Below the pieces are notes generated by a model, which saw nothing but the letters and a program-made list of their open reading frames with translations, did no database searches and was not told where the DNA came from. The position numbers were made by a program, and so were the translations under genes. A stretch of 64,000 nucleotides of DNA from Shinella kummerowiae (lineage in GTDB: Bacteria > Pseudomonadota > Alphaproteobacteria > Rhizobiales > Rhizobiaceae): positions 186,001-250,000 of the forward strand of contig NZ_WUMK01000005.1 of assembly GCF_009827055.1 (NCBI RefSeq), in the 5' to 3' direction. This document shows positions 27,232 to 36,466 of the stretch, piece by piece. Every line of letters starts with the position of its first letter. The stretch's first letter is position 1.

Positions 27232-28332
27232 ATGTCCACTCTTGAAATCGATCGCGTCCGCAAGGCCTACGGCCATCTCGAGGTGCTGAAGGAGGTTTCG
27301 ATCTCCATCGGCACCGGCGACTTCCTCGTGCTGCTCGGCCCTTCCGGCTGCGGCAAGTCCACGCTTCTCAACATGATCGCCGGCCTGGAAACGATCACAG
27401 GCGGCGAAATCCGCATTGCCGGGAAGGCCGTAAACGATCTCTCGCCGAAGGATCGGGACATCGCCATGGTGTTCCAGTCCTACGCGCTCTATCCAACGAT
27501 GACCGTGCGGCAGAATATCGAATTCGGCATGAAGATCCGCAAGGTCGCCCAGGCCGATCGCGGCAGGGCCGTGAAAACCGCATCGGACCTGTTGCAGATC
27601 ACCCATCTGCTTGATCGCAAGCCGTCGCAACTGTCCGGTGGCCAGCGCCAGCGCGTTGCCATGGGCCGGGCGATCGTGCGTGAGCCGAAACTGTTCCTGT
27701 TCGACGAGCCGCTGTCGAACCTCGATGCCAAGCTGCGTGTGGACATGCGCACCGAGATCAAGCGCCTCCACGCCCGCCTCGGCACGACGATCGTCTATGT
27801 CACGCATGACCAGATCGAAGCCATGACGCTCGCCACCCGCGTGGCGGTCATGAAGGACGGCGTCGTGCAGCAGTTGGACGAGCCCCAGGCCGTCTATGAC
27901 CGGCCGGCCAATGTCTACGTCGCGCGTTTTGTCGGCTCTCCCGCCATGAACATCGTGCCGGCGGTTCTGGAGGCAGAGGGCGCGACGGTCACCGCCGTCA
28001 TCGACATTGCCAACCGGCCGCCGGCCCGCATCGCTGGCATCACCCTCTCGCCGGAGGCCGTGCGACGCTACGCAGGCAAGAAAGTGCTTGTCGGAATACG
28101 GCCCGAGAATTTCTCAATCGCGAGTGGCGATATCCCTCCGTCGCTGACCATCGACTTCGACGTGGTCGAGCCGACGGGGCCAGACACGCTCGCCGTCTTC
28201 CAGCTTGGCGGCGTGGAAGTCACAGCCCGTCTTCCGCCCAAGCAGGCGCATGCCGGGCAGGAAGCCGCCCTGTCCGTCGATACGTCGAAAACCGTGCTGT
28301 TCGACATCGATACCGAAACGCGCATCGACTGA
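27232..28332 (+). CDS. Sugar ABC transporter ATP-binding protein (MalK/UgpC-like)
   Basis: A 366-residue CUT1-type ATPase with Walker [10 protein letters not shown], signature [15 protein letters not shown], Walker [17 protein letters not shown], switch histidine [10 protein letters not shown] and a C-terminal TOBE regulatory region. It is the second complete carbohydrate ATPase in this window. Confidence 0.94.
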   Translation: MSTLEIDRVRKAYGHLEVLKEVSISIGTGDFLVLLGPSGCGKSTLLNMIAGLETITGGEIRIAGKAVNDLSPKDRDIAMVFQSYALYPTMTVRQNIEFGMKIRKVAQADRGRAVKTASDLLQITHLLDRKPSQLSGGQRQRVAMGRAIVREPKLFLFDEPLSNLDAKLRVDMRTEIKRLHARLGTTIVYVTHDQIEAMTLATRVAVMKDGVVQQLDEPQAVYDRPANVYVARFVGSPAMNIVPAVLEAEGATVTAVIDIANRPPARIAGITLSPEAVRRYAGKKVLVGIRPENFSIASGDIPPSLTIDFDVVEPTGPDTLAVFQLGGVEVTARLPPKQAHAGQEAALSVDTSKTVLFDIDTETRID

Positions 28333-28340
28333 AAGACATC

Positions 28341-29840
28341 ATGACCCAGACCGCAGACATCGTCATCATCGGCTCCGGCATCGGCGGTGCGTCGCTCGCC
28401 CACAGCCTGGCGCCCTCCGGCTTGCGGATCGTCATCCTCGAACGCGGCGATCACCTGAAGGACAGCCCGCAGGCGCGTGATGACCGCGCGATCTTCCAGA
28501 AGGGGTTTTATCGGTCGTCGGAGGAGTGGCTTGGCACGGACTGCGAGAGTTTCCTTCCCGGCAACTACTACTATGTCGGCGGCAATTCGAAGTTCTTCGG
28601 CGCCGTCATGTATCGCTACCGCCGCGAGGACTTTGCGCCGCGACCGCACATGGACGGTGCATCGCCGGGCTGGCCAATGTCCTACGAGGATTTGTCGCCC
28701 TGGTACGATGCGGCGGAGAGCATATTCCGGGTGCGTGGCTCCGTTGCCGGTGATCCGACTGAGCCGGCGCACGCCAAGCCCTATGCCTATCCGCCGGTGC
28801 CTGACGAGCCGGCGATCGCCGCAGTCCGCCGTAGGCTGGAGAAGGCGGGGATCCACCCGGCAGCGCTGCCGCTATCGATCGATATCGACGCCTGGCTGAA
28901 ACGGGCGCCGACGGGCTGGGATGCGTTTCCGAACACCGGCGCCGGCAAGATCGATGCGGAGGTCGGCCCGCTTGCCAGTGCGCTTACGCATCCTAATGTC
29001 AGCCTCGTGACCGGCGCCAGCGTGACGCGCCTTGAAACGGACGAGGCGGGCCGCCGGGTCGTCGCCGCCATCTATGTGAAGGACGGGGCCGAGCAGCGCA
29101 TTTCCGCGGATCGTTTTGCCGTGGCGGCGGGCGCGGTCCAGAGCGCAGCACTTCTCCTGCGCTCTCCCAGCAAGGCCCATCCGACCGGCCTCGCCAACAG
29201 CTCGGATCAACTGGGCCGTAATTTCATGAACCACAACACGACGGCGATGCTGACGATCGATCCCTTCGCCGCCAACACCTCAGTCTACCAGAAGACCATC
29301 GCCTTCAACGATTTCTACAACGCGGACAACGACGACGGCGCGCCGCTCGGCAACGTCCAGCTTCTCGGCCACATCACCGGCAACATCCTCAAGGCCAATC
29401 TTCCCTTTCCGGCGCCGACCTGGGTTGCAAGGCTGATCGCCCGCTACGCCTATGGTTGGTTCCTGACGAGCGAAGACCTGCCCAATCCGGAAAGCCGCGT
29501 GATGGTGCGCGACAACCGCATCGTCATGCACTGGATCCGCTCGAACATGCGCGCGCATGAGGCGCTGATCACCAAGACGCGTGCTGTCATGCGCAAGGCC
29601 GGTTTCCCGATCGTGCTGACGCACACCTTCGGCCGCAAGACAACGTCGCACCAATGCGGCACGGCGCGCATGGGCAGCGATCCGCAGACCTCGGTCGTCG
29701 ATCTCGATTGCCGCAGCCACGATGTCGAAAACCTCTACATCACGGATGCGTCCGTGCTGCCGACATCGGCTGCCGTCAATCCGGCTCTGACCATTGCTGC
29801 CCTCGCGATCAAGGCCGGCAGCGCCATTTCAAGGGGGTGA
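28341..29840 (+). CDS. GMC family oxidoreductase, sugar dehydrogenase type (gluconate 2-/glucoside 3-dehydrogenase-like)
   Basis: A 499-residue FAD enzyme. The N-terminal nucleotide motif is IIGSGIGGASLAHSL (about residues 8-22). The C-terminal catalytic region reads TSHQCGTARMGSD with the active histidine, then AAVNPALTIAALA. HQCGT and the NPALT block are typical of the branch with gluconate 2-dehydrogenase, fructose dehydrogenase and glucoside 3-dehydrogenase large subunits. The protein lacks a signal peptide, and no small subunit or cytochrome gene is beside it. It begins 8 bases after the ATPase stop, so it acts on the imported sugar. Confidence 0.85.
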   Translation: MTQTADIVIIGSGIGGASLAHSLAPSGLRIVILERGDHLKDSPQARDDRAIFQKGFYRSSEEWLGTDCESFLPGNYYYVGGNSKFFGAVMYRYRREDFAPRPHMDGASPGWPMSYEDLSPWYDAAESIFRVRGSVAGDPTEPAHAKPYAYPPVPDEPAIAAVRRRLEKAGIHPAALPLSIDIDAWLKRAPTGWDAFPNTGAGKIDAEVGPLASALTHPNVSLVTGASVTRLETDEAGRRVVAAIYVKDGAEQRISADRFAVAAGAVQSAALLLRSPSKAHPTGLANSSDQLGRNFMNHNTTAMLTIDPFAANTSVYQKTIAFNDFYNADNDDGAPLGNVQLLGHITGNILKANLPFPAPTWVARLIARYAYGWFLTSEDLPNPESRVMVRDNRIVMHWIRSNMRAHEALITKTRAVMRKAGFPIVLTHTFGRKTTSHQCGTARMGSDPQTSVVDLDCRSHDVENLYITDASVLPTSAAVNPALTIAALAIKAGSAISRG

Positions 29841-29842
29841 TG

Positions 29843-31489
29843 ATGGGACTTCGAGACATGGGATCGGCGCGCCACGGCATCATGCCCAAGCATCCGGCAG
29901 AAATCTCGACATTCGACTATATCGTGGTCGGTGGCGGCTCGACCGGTTGTGTTGTCGCCTCGCGTCTTTCCGAGGACCCGGCCGTCAATGTCCTGCTGAT
30001 CGAGGAGGGGCCACGCGACCGCAACCCCTACATCCACATTCCCGGTGCCTACTACAAGACCGCGCAGGGCGATCTCTTGAAGCGCATCCCCTGGGAGCCG
30101 ATGGAAGAGCAGGAGCGCACGGAAACACCGACCATGGTGCAGGCCCGGGTTCTCGGCGGCGGCAGTTCGGTCAACGCGATGATCTACATCCGCGGCGTGC
30201 CGGCCGACTATGAGCAATGGGTCGGGCTTGGCGCCGAAGGCTGGGGCTACGTCGATGTCCTGCCCTTCTTCAAGCGTGCCGAGGACAACAACCGCTTCTG
30301 CAACGCGGCCCATGGCGTCGGCGGCCCGCTCGGTGTCTCCGACATCGACTACATCCACCCGCTGACCCGCGCCTGGCTACAGGCCTGCCAGCAGGCGGGC
30401 CTGCCCTATAACCCCGACTTCAACTCCGGTAATCCGGAAGGGTGCGGTCTCTATCAGATCACGGCCCGCAACGGCCGGCGCAGCTCGGCCGCTGTCGCCT
30501 ATCTCAATCCCGCGCGCAGGCGGCGCAACCTCCGTATCGAGACCGGCACCATGGTCACGCGCATCCTTGTTGAGAACGGACGGGCAGTTGGTGTCGAATG
30601 CGTCAAGGGCAAACGCACCGTGGTCTACAGGGCGGACCAGGAAGTCGTGGTGTCAGCCGGGGCGATCGCCACGCCAAAACTCCTGATGCTGTCGGGCATC
30701 GGGCCTGCGGAGCAGATCCGTCGGCAGGGCATCGCGGTGCATGCCGATCTACCGGGCGTTGGCCAGAACCTGCAGGACCATATCGAGATTTCACTCGTCT
30801 ACCAGCTCAACGGCCCGCACAGCTACGACAAGTACAAGAAGCCGCACTGGAAGGCGCTTGCCGGCTTGAACTATGCGCTGTTCCGCAATGGCCCCGCATC
30901 CTCCAATCTCATCGAGGGCGGCGCCTTCTGGTGGGGCGACAGGAACGAGGCGAGCCCGGACATCCAGTATTTCATGGTCGTCGGCGCCGGGATCGAGGAG
31001 GGCGTCGATGCGGTTCCGGGCGGCAACGGCTGCACGGTCAATCTTGGGCAGATCCGGCCGCGCTCCCGTGGGGAGGTTACGCTGCTGAGCGCCGATCCGG
31101 CGGCACATCCCCGTGTGGCGCCCCGCTATTTTTCCGATCCCTACGATCTCGAAGCCATGACCGATGGCGCAATGGCGGCAATCGATATCATGGCGCAACC
31201 GGCGATCGCAAAATTCGTGGCGGCACGGCACGCGCCCTCGCCATCCCTCACGACCCGCGAGGAGATCAGGGCCTTCTGCGTCAAGGATGCGCATGCAGCC
31301 CTTCATCCCGCCGGGACATGCCGGATGGGCGTCGATGACATGGCCGTGGTCGATCCGGAACTGCGCGTGCACGGCATCGAACGGCTGCGCGTTGCCGATG
31401 CGTCGGTCATGCCCACGCTGATTTCCGGCAACCCGAACTCCGTCTGCATCATGATCGGTGAGCGGGCCGCAGACTTTATGCGTTCCTAG
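29843..31489 (+). CDS. GMC family oxidoreductase, choline-dehydrogenase-like
   Basis: A 548-residue FAD enzyme, different from its upstream neighbour: IVVGGGSTGCVVASRLSED near residue 26, GMC signature VLGGGSSVNAMIYIRG around residue 105, and catalytic HPAGTCRMGVDD with ISGNPNSVCIMIG at the end. It is closer to the GMC protein at 10879-12477 than to the one just before it. Two ATG codons lie in tandem; the second is used because AAGGGGG is 5-6 bases away. It is the last gene of the operon. Confidence 0.87.
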   Translation: MGLRDMGSARHGIMPKHPAEISTFDYIVVGGGSTGCVVASRLSEDPAVNVLLIEEGPRDRNPYIHIPGAYYKTAQGDLLKRIPWEPMEEQERTETPTMVQARVLGGGSSVNAMIYIRGVPADYEQWVGLGAEGWGYVDVLPFFKRAEDNNRFCNAAHGVGGPLGVSDIDYIHPLTRAWLQACQQAGLPYNPDFNSGNPEGCGLYQITARNGRRSSAAVAYLNPARRRRNLRIETGTMVTRILVENGRAVGVECVKGKRTVVYRADQEVVVSAGAIATPKLLMLSGIGPAEQIRRQGIAVHADLPGVGQNLQDHIEISLVYQLNGPHSYDKYKKPHWKALAGLNYALFRNGPASSNLIEGGAFWWGDRNEASPDIQYFMVVGAGIEEGVDAVPGGNGCTVNLGQIRPRSRGEVTLLSADPAAHPRVAPRYFSDPYDLEAMTDGAMAAIDIMAQPAIAKFVAARHAPSPSLTTREEIRAFCVKDAHAALHPAGTCRMGVDDMAVVDPELRVHGIERLRVADASVMPTLISGNPNSVCIMIGERAADFMRS

Positions 31490-31509
31490 GTCCTTAGGGG
31501 TGCCGCATA

Positions 31510-31583
31510 AATTCGCACACCCAATGTGCTTTTTATTGCCTATATGTGCGTTTTCATGCATTGTTAGAATCAATTCGCGCACA
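31510..31583. promoter_or_regulatory. Repeated TTCGC(G)CAC motifs upstream of the HAD-DeoR operon
   Basis: aattcgcacac (31510-31520) and aattcgcgcaca (31572-31583) are near-direct repeats about 62 bases apart, with inverted tgtgcg at 31545-31550 between them. DeoR-type regulators often bind spaced repeats like these. The binding protein is inferred from the encoded DeoR regulator. Confidence 0.4.
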
Positions 31584-31597
31584 AAGAGGCAAGTTAC

Positions 31598-32227
31598 ATG
31601 AAACCAAATGTTGTGGTATTCGATATCGGCGGCGTCCTGATCGACTGGAATCCCGCCTATCTCTATCGCAAGCTGTTGCCGGACGAGGCGGCTGTGTCGG
31701 CCTTCCTGAGTGAGGTCTGCACGTCGGCGTGGAACGAGCAGTTTGACGCAGGCGTGCCGTTTGCGGACGGCATAGCCGACCTCGCCGGGCGTCACCCCGA
31801 CCATGCGGCCCTCATCGAAGCCTACTGGCTGCGCTGGCACGAAATGCTGGGGGGGGAAGTGCCCGGGACGGCTGGTGTTCTCGGGCGCTTGAAGAACGCG
31901 GGCGTACCGGTGCACGCCATTTCGAACTGGTCAGCCGAGACGTTTCCGCGGGCAAAGGAGATTTATCCTTTCCTCGGTGCATTCGACGTTCTGATCGTCT
32001 CCGGCACGGAGAGGCTGGTGAAGCCGGATGCTGCGATCTTCGAGCGCTTCCTGGAGCGGGCAGGTGTCCGCGCCGAGGAGTGCATCTTCATCGATGACAA
32101 CGCGGCAAACATTGCCGCTGCCGCCGCCCTCGGCTTCCACACCGAACACTTTAGCACGGCCGAGGCGCTGGAAGCGCGGCTGGCCGCGCTTGGACTTCTT
32201 GCGCAGGCAGAGAAGGCCAGCGCATGA
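31598..32227 (+). CDS. HAD-superfamily phosphatase (YihX-like, HAD-IA)
   Basis: A 209-residue hydrolase. Motif I is VFDIGGVLIDWNP with the nucleophile aspartate at residue 9; the usual second aspartate is a glycine, as in YihX-type enzymes. Motif II is AISNWSAET, motif III includes KPDAAIF, and motif IV is CIFIDDNAANI. Such enzymes often remove phosphate from sugar phosphates. It overlaps the DeoR gene by 4 bases, so the phosphatase and regulator may share an effector. AGAGG lies upstream of ATG 31598. Confidence 0.88.
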   Translation: MKPNVVVFDIGGVLIDWNPAYLYRKLLPDEAAVSAFLSEVCTSAWNEQFDAGVPFADGIADLAGRHPDHAALIEAYWLRWHEMLGGEVPGTAGVLGRLKNAGVPVHAISNWSAETFPRAKEIYPFLGAFDVLIVSGTERLVKPDAAIFERFLERAGVRAEECIFIDDNAANIAAAAALGFHTEHFSTAEALEARLAALGLLAQAEKASA

Positions 32228-33006
32228 GCGCGGACAAGGTGGAACTGGCGGCGCTTTCGCCGGAGGAACGGCAGGCTCTCATCCTCGACAAGGTCAATGC
32301 CGCAGGGCGAGTCCTTGCCGCCGGGCTCGCGCAGGAATTCGGCGTGTCGGAAGATTCGATCCGCCGCGATCTGCGCGACCTCTCTGATGCCGGCCTCGTG
32401 CAACGGTTTCACGGCGGCGCGGCGCGACTCGTGACACCGGCGCTCGATTTCCAGCGGCGCGAAGCATTGCATGCGGGAGAAAAGCAGCGGATCGGCCGCG
32501 CCGCTGCGGCATTGATCCCGGACGGCGCGACGCTGCTGGTCGATTCCAGCACGACGGTCGTGCAGTTCGTGCGCAGCCTGCCGCCGACGCTGTCGCTGCG
32601 CATCATCACGACCGCCGTCGATGTGGCCGCCGCGGCGCTCGACCATCCGCTTGCCGAGGTGATCATGCTGGGCGGCCGGCTGGGCAGGCTGACGCGCAGC
32701 GCGACGGGCGCCGGCGCGGTCGATGCCGTCCGGGCCCTGCGGGTCGATTATTGTGTTCTCGGCACCTGCGGCGTCGATCATGATCTGACGCTCCGCGCCG
32801 ATGATTTCGAAGATGCCCATCTGAAGGCCACGATGATCCGGGCGGCAAACAAGACCCTGCTCCTGGCGACGGCCGACAAGCTTGGACAGGCCGCAACCTA
32901 CGAAGTGGCGCCGATCACGAGCGTATCGACTCTTTTTACCAGCAGCACGGACGCGGCCATCCTCACGTCCATCCGCGAGGCGGGTGTCGATGTCGAAGCC
33001 GTCTGA
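32224..33006 (+). CDS. DeoR family transcriptional regulator
   Basis: A 260-residue regulator with an N-terminal winged helix (residues 12-68: ILDKVNAAGRVLAAGLA, then SEDSIRRDLRDLSDAGLV) and the C-terminal phosphosugar-sensing fold with LLVDSSTTVVQFVRSL and IMLGGRLG. The ligand should be a sugar phosphate. ATGA overlap with the phosphatase gene couples the two. Confidence 0.9.
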   Translation: MSADKVELAALSPEERQALILDKVNAAGRVLAAGLAQEFGVSEDSIRRDLRDLSDAGLVQRFHGGAARLVTPALDFQRREALHAGEKQRIGRAAAALIPDGATLLVDSSTTVVQFVRSLPPTLSLRIITTAVDVAAAALDHPLAEVIMLGGRLGRLTRSATGAGAVDAVRALRVDYCVLGTCGVDHDLTLRADDFEDAHLKATMIRAANKTLLLATADKLGQAATYEVAPITSVSTLFTSSTDAAILTSIREAGVDVEAV

Positions 33007-33038
33007 CAACGCCCAGTTTCTTATCTACGGAGACAATC

Positions 33039-34043
33039 ATGAGCTTTTCACCGGATCAGGACGCCAGGGCGATCCTTCTGCCCGCCTTTGACACGTTCGA
33101 TTTCATGGACGTCATGGCGCTCTTTCTTGAAAAGGGTGGTTGTTCCGTTCTGCTCGGGGAGAGCCGTTCGGAATATGTCGCGCGGTCCATGTCGGCGGAA
33201 CGGCTTGCCGGCGAGACGGCGGATGTCTTTCGCGCGCCCATCGCACGCCTGAAAGCCATTTGCCCCCAGTTGATCGTCGCCGTGGATCAGGAACTCGGCG
33301 GTATCCAGAGGCTGCAGGGGTTGGTCCCAAATCTTCCATCGCTTGATGAAGCGCATGCTCTTTCCGATGAGGCCCTTGCGGAGCGATGCCGTGTGACGGC
33401 CATGGCGGCGCGCGAGCTCGGGGTGTCGATGTTCCTCGCGCCGATCGCCGATGTGATCGACGGCCAGAATCCCTGGCTGCGTGGCCGGACGATGGGGACT
33501 TATCCGGAGGCCGTGGCAAGGCTGGTTTCGGCCTTCGTGACGGGGGTCCAGAGCGCCGGGATCACGGCGGTGACCAAGCACTTCCCCGGTTTCAACGATC
33601 TGGAGCAAGATCCGGCACTGGTGGATGTCTCTTTGCACACGCCGCTGGATCGTCTTCTCCACAACGCGCTGCCATTCAAGGCGGCGATCGCTGCCGGAAC
33701 CAGGGCGATCATGACAGGACCGGCGCCTGTTGCCGCTATCGACAGGGAGAATGCCGCCAGCACGTCGCCTGCGGTCATGACGATGCTGAGGGATGCGTTC
33801 GGGTTCAAGGGCCTGATCGTCAGCGACGATCTGGATGCCCCGGCCACCATGCGCGGTCGCTCGCTGCTTGAAACCGCCATTGCCGCGGTGAATGCGGGGG
33901 CGGATCTGCTGCTCGTGGGAGGAGGGCCGCACCTCGAGGCGCTGTGCGATGGTCTTGCCGCAGCGGCACAATCCGGGCAGATATCGCCGGATCGTCTGGC
34001 GGAAGCTGCGACGCGCGTAAGGCGCAATGCTGTCGGCCTGTAA
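33039..34043 (+). CDS. Glycoside hydrolase family 3 protein (NagZ-related)
   Basis: A 334-residue single-domain GH3 protein. Marks are AVDQELGGIQRLQGL (active-site start), VTKHFPGFND and the nucleophile aspartate in LIVSDDLDAPAT at about residue 266. In true NagZ the KHFPGHGDT motif continues to a DSH loop that carries the acid/base histidine; here it reads KHFPGFNDLEQDPALVDV, with no histidine in that place. It is therefore GH3, but not safely beta-N-acetylglucosaminidase. It lacks a signal peptide and would act inside the cell. GGAGA precedes ATG 33039. Confidence 0.85.
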   Translation: MSFSPDQDARAILLPAFDTFDFMDVMALFLEKGGCSVLLGESRSEYVARSMSAERLAGETADVFRAPIARLKAICPQLIVAVDQELGGIQRLQGLVPNLPSLDEAHALSDEALAERCRVTAMAARELGVSMFLAPIADVIDGQNPWLRGRTMGTYPEAVARLVSAFVTGVQSAGITAVTKHFPGFNDLEQDPALVDVSLHTPLDRLLHNALPFKAAIAAGTRAIMTGPAPVAAIDRENAASTSPAVMTMLRDAFGFKGLIVSDDLDAPATMRGRSLLETAIAAVNAGADLLLVGGGPHLEALCDGLAAAAQSGQISPDRLAEAATRVRRNAVGL

Positions 34044-34085
34044 GAGAGCAACCCGCAAAGATCAGCTACAGGAAACCGTCTCGAA

Positions 34086-35297
34086 ATGGCGTCCAACCCC
34101 AGCACAATCAGCGGACGTCGCATGTCGAGCCGGCTGCACTGCAATTTCTTCTTCCTCGCCGCCGGCATCGGCATTGGCGCGTGGGCGTCCAGCCTTCCGC
34201 TTCTTGCTGCCGGCGTCGGGCTGAACAAGGGGCAGCTCGGAACGGTCCTTCTCTGCTTTGCCCTCGGCGCCATTGTCCTGATGATCAATGTCGGGCGCTA
34301 TATCGACCGGGTGGTCAGCAACCAGGTGCTGAGCCTCTGCGGCAGCGTCATCTTCGGCGCTGCCTTTCTGGTCATTCCCTTCATCGAAAATCCGATCGCC
34401 CTCGGTGGATGCGTGTTCGTCGCCGGCGCGGCGTTCGGAACGCTCGATGTGGCGATGAACACCGAAGCATCGCAAATCGAACTGGAGACCGGCCGGCACC
34501 TGATGTCGTCGTTTCATGCGGTCTTCAGCATCGGCAACCTGGCCGGCGCATTCCTTGTGGGCCAACTGATCGGCCATGGCGGCGGCCTGCAGGTTTGCCT
34601 CGGGGCGGCCGGTCTCCTCGTCGTGGCCCTTGCGCTGTCAACCCGGATGATCGCGCCGAATGCCGCCCATCGATCAGGGGGCCTGCGTCCCGAAGGCATG
34701 CCGGCCGCCAACACGTCGCTCGATGCCGCGCAACGTACCCTTATTCTCGTGCTTGGAGGCATTGCGTTCCTGGCTTTGCTTGCAGAGGGGGGGATGATGG
34801 ACTGGACGGCGATCTACATGATCGACATTCTCGGCGCCTCCGAGAGCCATGGCGCCTATGCGTTCGCCATCTTTGCCGGCGCCATGGCGGGTGGGCGTCT
34901 CGTCGGGGATGCGGTGACGCGGCGCGTGGGGCATGTGCCGTTGATCAGGATCGGTGGCGTGCTCTGCGCCGTGTCGGTCGCCATTCTTCTGTTTGCAAAC
35001 AGTGCGGTATTGTCGCTGGCCGCTTTGGCGCTTTGCGGCCTCGGTGTCGCGAACATGGTGCCGGCCGTCTTTGCAAGTGCTGGCAATGTCGGCGGTGCGG
35101 CCGCGGGCAGGGCGATTTCCATCGTCACCACGATGGGTTACAGCGGGCTTTTGCTCGGCCCCGCTTTGCTCGGTTTCCTTGCGCAGGCAACGAGCCTTGT
35201 CGTCAGCTTCGTCCTGATCATGCTGGCATTCCTGCTCATCGCAGCCGTCACCTTCCAGCTGGGCCATCGATTGAAACAGCGCCAGGCGGGCCTTTGA
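34086..35297 (+). CDS. Major facilitator superfamily transporter
   Basis: A 403-residue membrane protein with about 12 hydrophobic segments. The cytoplasmic loop 2-3 carries NVGRYIDRV, the MFS position 2-3 signature in weak form. General type resembles the FucP/YbjJ-like sugar transporters, but the ligand is not shown. It is the last gene of the phosphatase-DeoR-GH3 run, 42 bases after GH3. Confidence 0.85.
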   Translation: MASNPSTISGRRMSSRLHCNFFFLAAGIGIGAWASSLPLLAAGVGLNKGQLGTVLLCFALGAIVLMINVGRYIDRVVSNQVLSLCGSVIFGAAFLVIPFIENPIALGGCVFVAGAAFGTLDVAMNTEASQIELETGRHLMSSFHAVFSIGNLAGAFLVGQLIGHGGGLQVCLGAAGLLVVALALSTRMIAPNAAHRSGGLRPEGMPAANTSLDAAQRTLILVLGGIAFLALLAEGGMMDWTAIYMIDILGASESHGAYAFAIFAGAMAGGRLVGDAVTRRVGHVPLIRIGGVLCAVSVAILLFANSAVLSLAALALCGLGVANMVPAVFASAGNVGGAAAGRAISIVTTMGYSGLLLGPALLGFLAQATSLVVSFVLIMLAFLLIAAVTFQLGHRLKQRQAGL

Positions 35298-35322
35298 GGC
35301 GCTGCTCGGCCGGTTCAGATCC

Positions 35323-36384
35323 TCAAACCAGGCCGAGATCGGAATAGCTGTCGTGCAAGGTCAGGTCGGCCGGGCTGAAACGGTCCTTGGCAAAATTGTG
35401 CTGGTGCCAGTAGGGGTAGAGATAGGCGGGACGGCTGACCTTGTTGAGAATATCCAGTTCCTCTGCGGTAAGCGTCAGGTCGACGGCGGCGATATTGTCG
35501 CGAAACTGCGCTTCGCTGAGGCCGCCGACGACGAGGCTTGCCACGGCGGGACGCGATAGCGTCCAGGCCAGCGACACCTGCGCGACGGAGACGCCACGGG
35601 CCCTGGCAATGACGTCCAGGGCATCGACGATCGTCCACAGGCGTTCTTCGTCCCGGATAGGCGGCTCGCTCCATCCGGCAGCCTGACGGGAACCCGCCGG
35701 TGACCTGTCCCGGCCGAAGGCGCCGGACAGCAGGCCGGCAGCCAAGGGGCTCCAGACCATGGCGCCGAGGCCTTGATCGATGGAGAGAGGCAGGAGTTCG
35801 TATTCGGCCTCCCGGGCTTCCAGCGTGTAGTGGATCTGCTGGGTGACGAAGCGCGGCAGGTTTTTCGCCTCGGCGACCCCGAGCGCCTTCATGATGTGCC
35901 AGCCGGAATAGTTCGAGCAGCCGATGTAGCGGATCTTTCCCTGCTGCCGCAGCGTATCGAGGGCAGACAATGTCTCCTCGACCGGAGTCACGCCATCCCA
36001 TTCGTGCATGAAGTAGACGTCGATGTGATCGCGGCGCAGGCGCTTCAGGCTGCGCTCGCATTCGCGGATCAGGTGATACCGCGACAGGCCCTCATCGTTT
36101 GGGCCATCACCGATGCGCATGCGCGCCTTCGAGGAGATGAGCACCTGGTTGCGCTTGTCGCCAAGGGCCTCGCCGAGGATTTCTTCCGATCGGCCGAGCG
36201 AATACATGTTGGCGGTATCGAAGAGATTGATGCCACCATCGATGCAGCAATCGACGAGGCGGCGGGCCTCCTCGACGCCCTGATTTGCGACGCGCGCAAA
36301 AGCGCCGACGCCGCCGAAGGAGAAGGTGCCCATGGCGATGGCCGAAACCTTGAGCCCCGAACGGCCGAGTGTCCTGTATTCCAT
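35323..36384 (-). CDS. Aldo/keto reductase
   Basis: A 353-residue NADPH-type reductase. The catalytic set is visible: D and Y in LFDTANMYSLGRSEEILG, K in ISSKARM and H in VYFMHEWDG. The nucleotide phosphate site near the C-terminus is not resolved. It reduces an aldehyde or ketone, or runs in reverse. It lies 82 bases after the LacI gene on the same strand, so it is likely read from that promoter and may belong to the same sugar or polyol pathway. ATG 36384 has GGAG 7 bases upstream; a TTG two codons earlier is less likely. Confidence 0.88.
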   Translation of the reverse strand: MEYRTLGRSGLKVSAIAMGTFSFGGVGAFARVANQGVEEARRLVDCCIDGGINLFDTANMYSLGRSEEILGEALGDKRNQVLISSKARMRIGDGPNDEGLSRYHLIRECERSLKRLRRDHIDVYFMHEWDGVTPVEETLSALDTLRQQGKIRYIGCSNYSGWHIMKALGVAEAKNLPRFVTQQIHYTLEAREAEYELLPLSIDQGLGAMVWSPLAAGLLSGAFGRDRSPAGSRQAAGWSEPPIRDEERLWTIVDALDVIARARGVSVAQVSLAWTLSRPAVASLVVGGLSEAQFRDNIAAVDLTLTAEELDILNKVSRPAYLYPYWHQHNFAKDRFSPADLTLHDSYSDLGLV

Positions 36385-36466
36385 GTGCAAACTCCTGCGG
36401 GAAAGGATGGTCGAATTGGGCGTTCGTCAGGCGGCGCGCGGGTAGTGCCGGGCATGCGGGCAGAGG

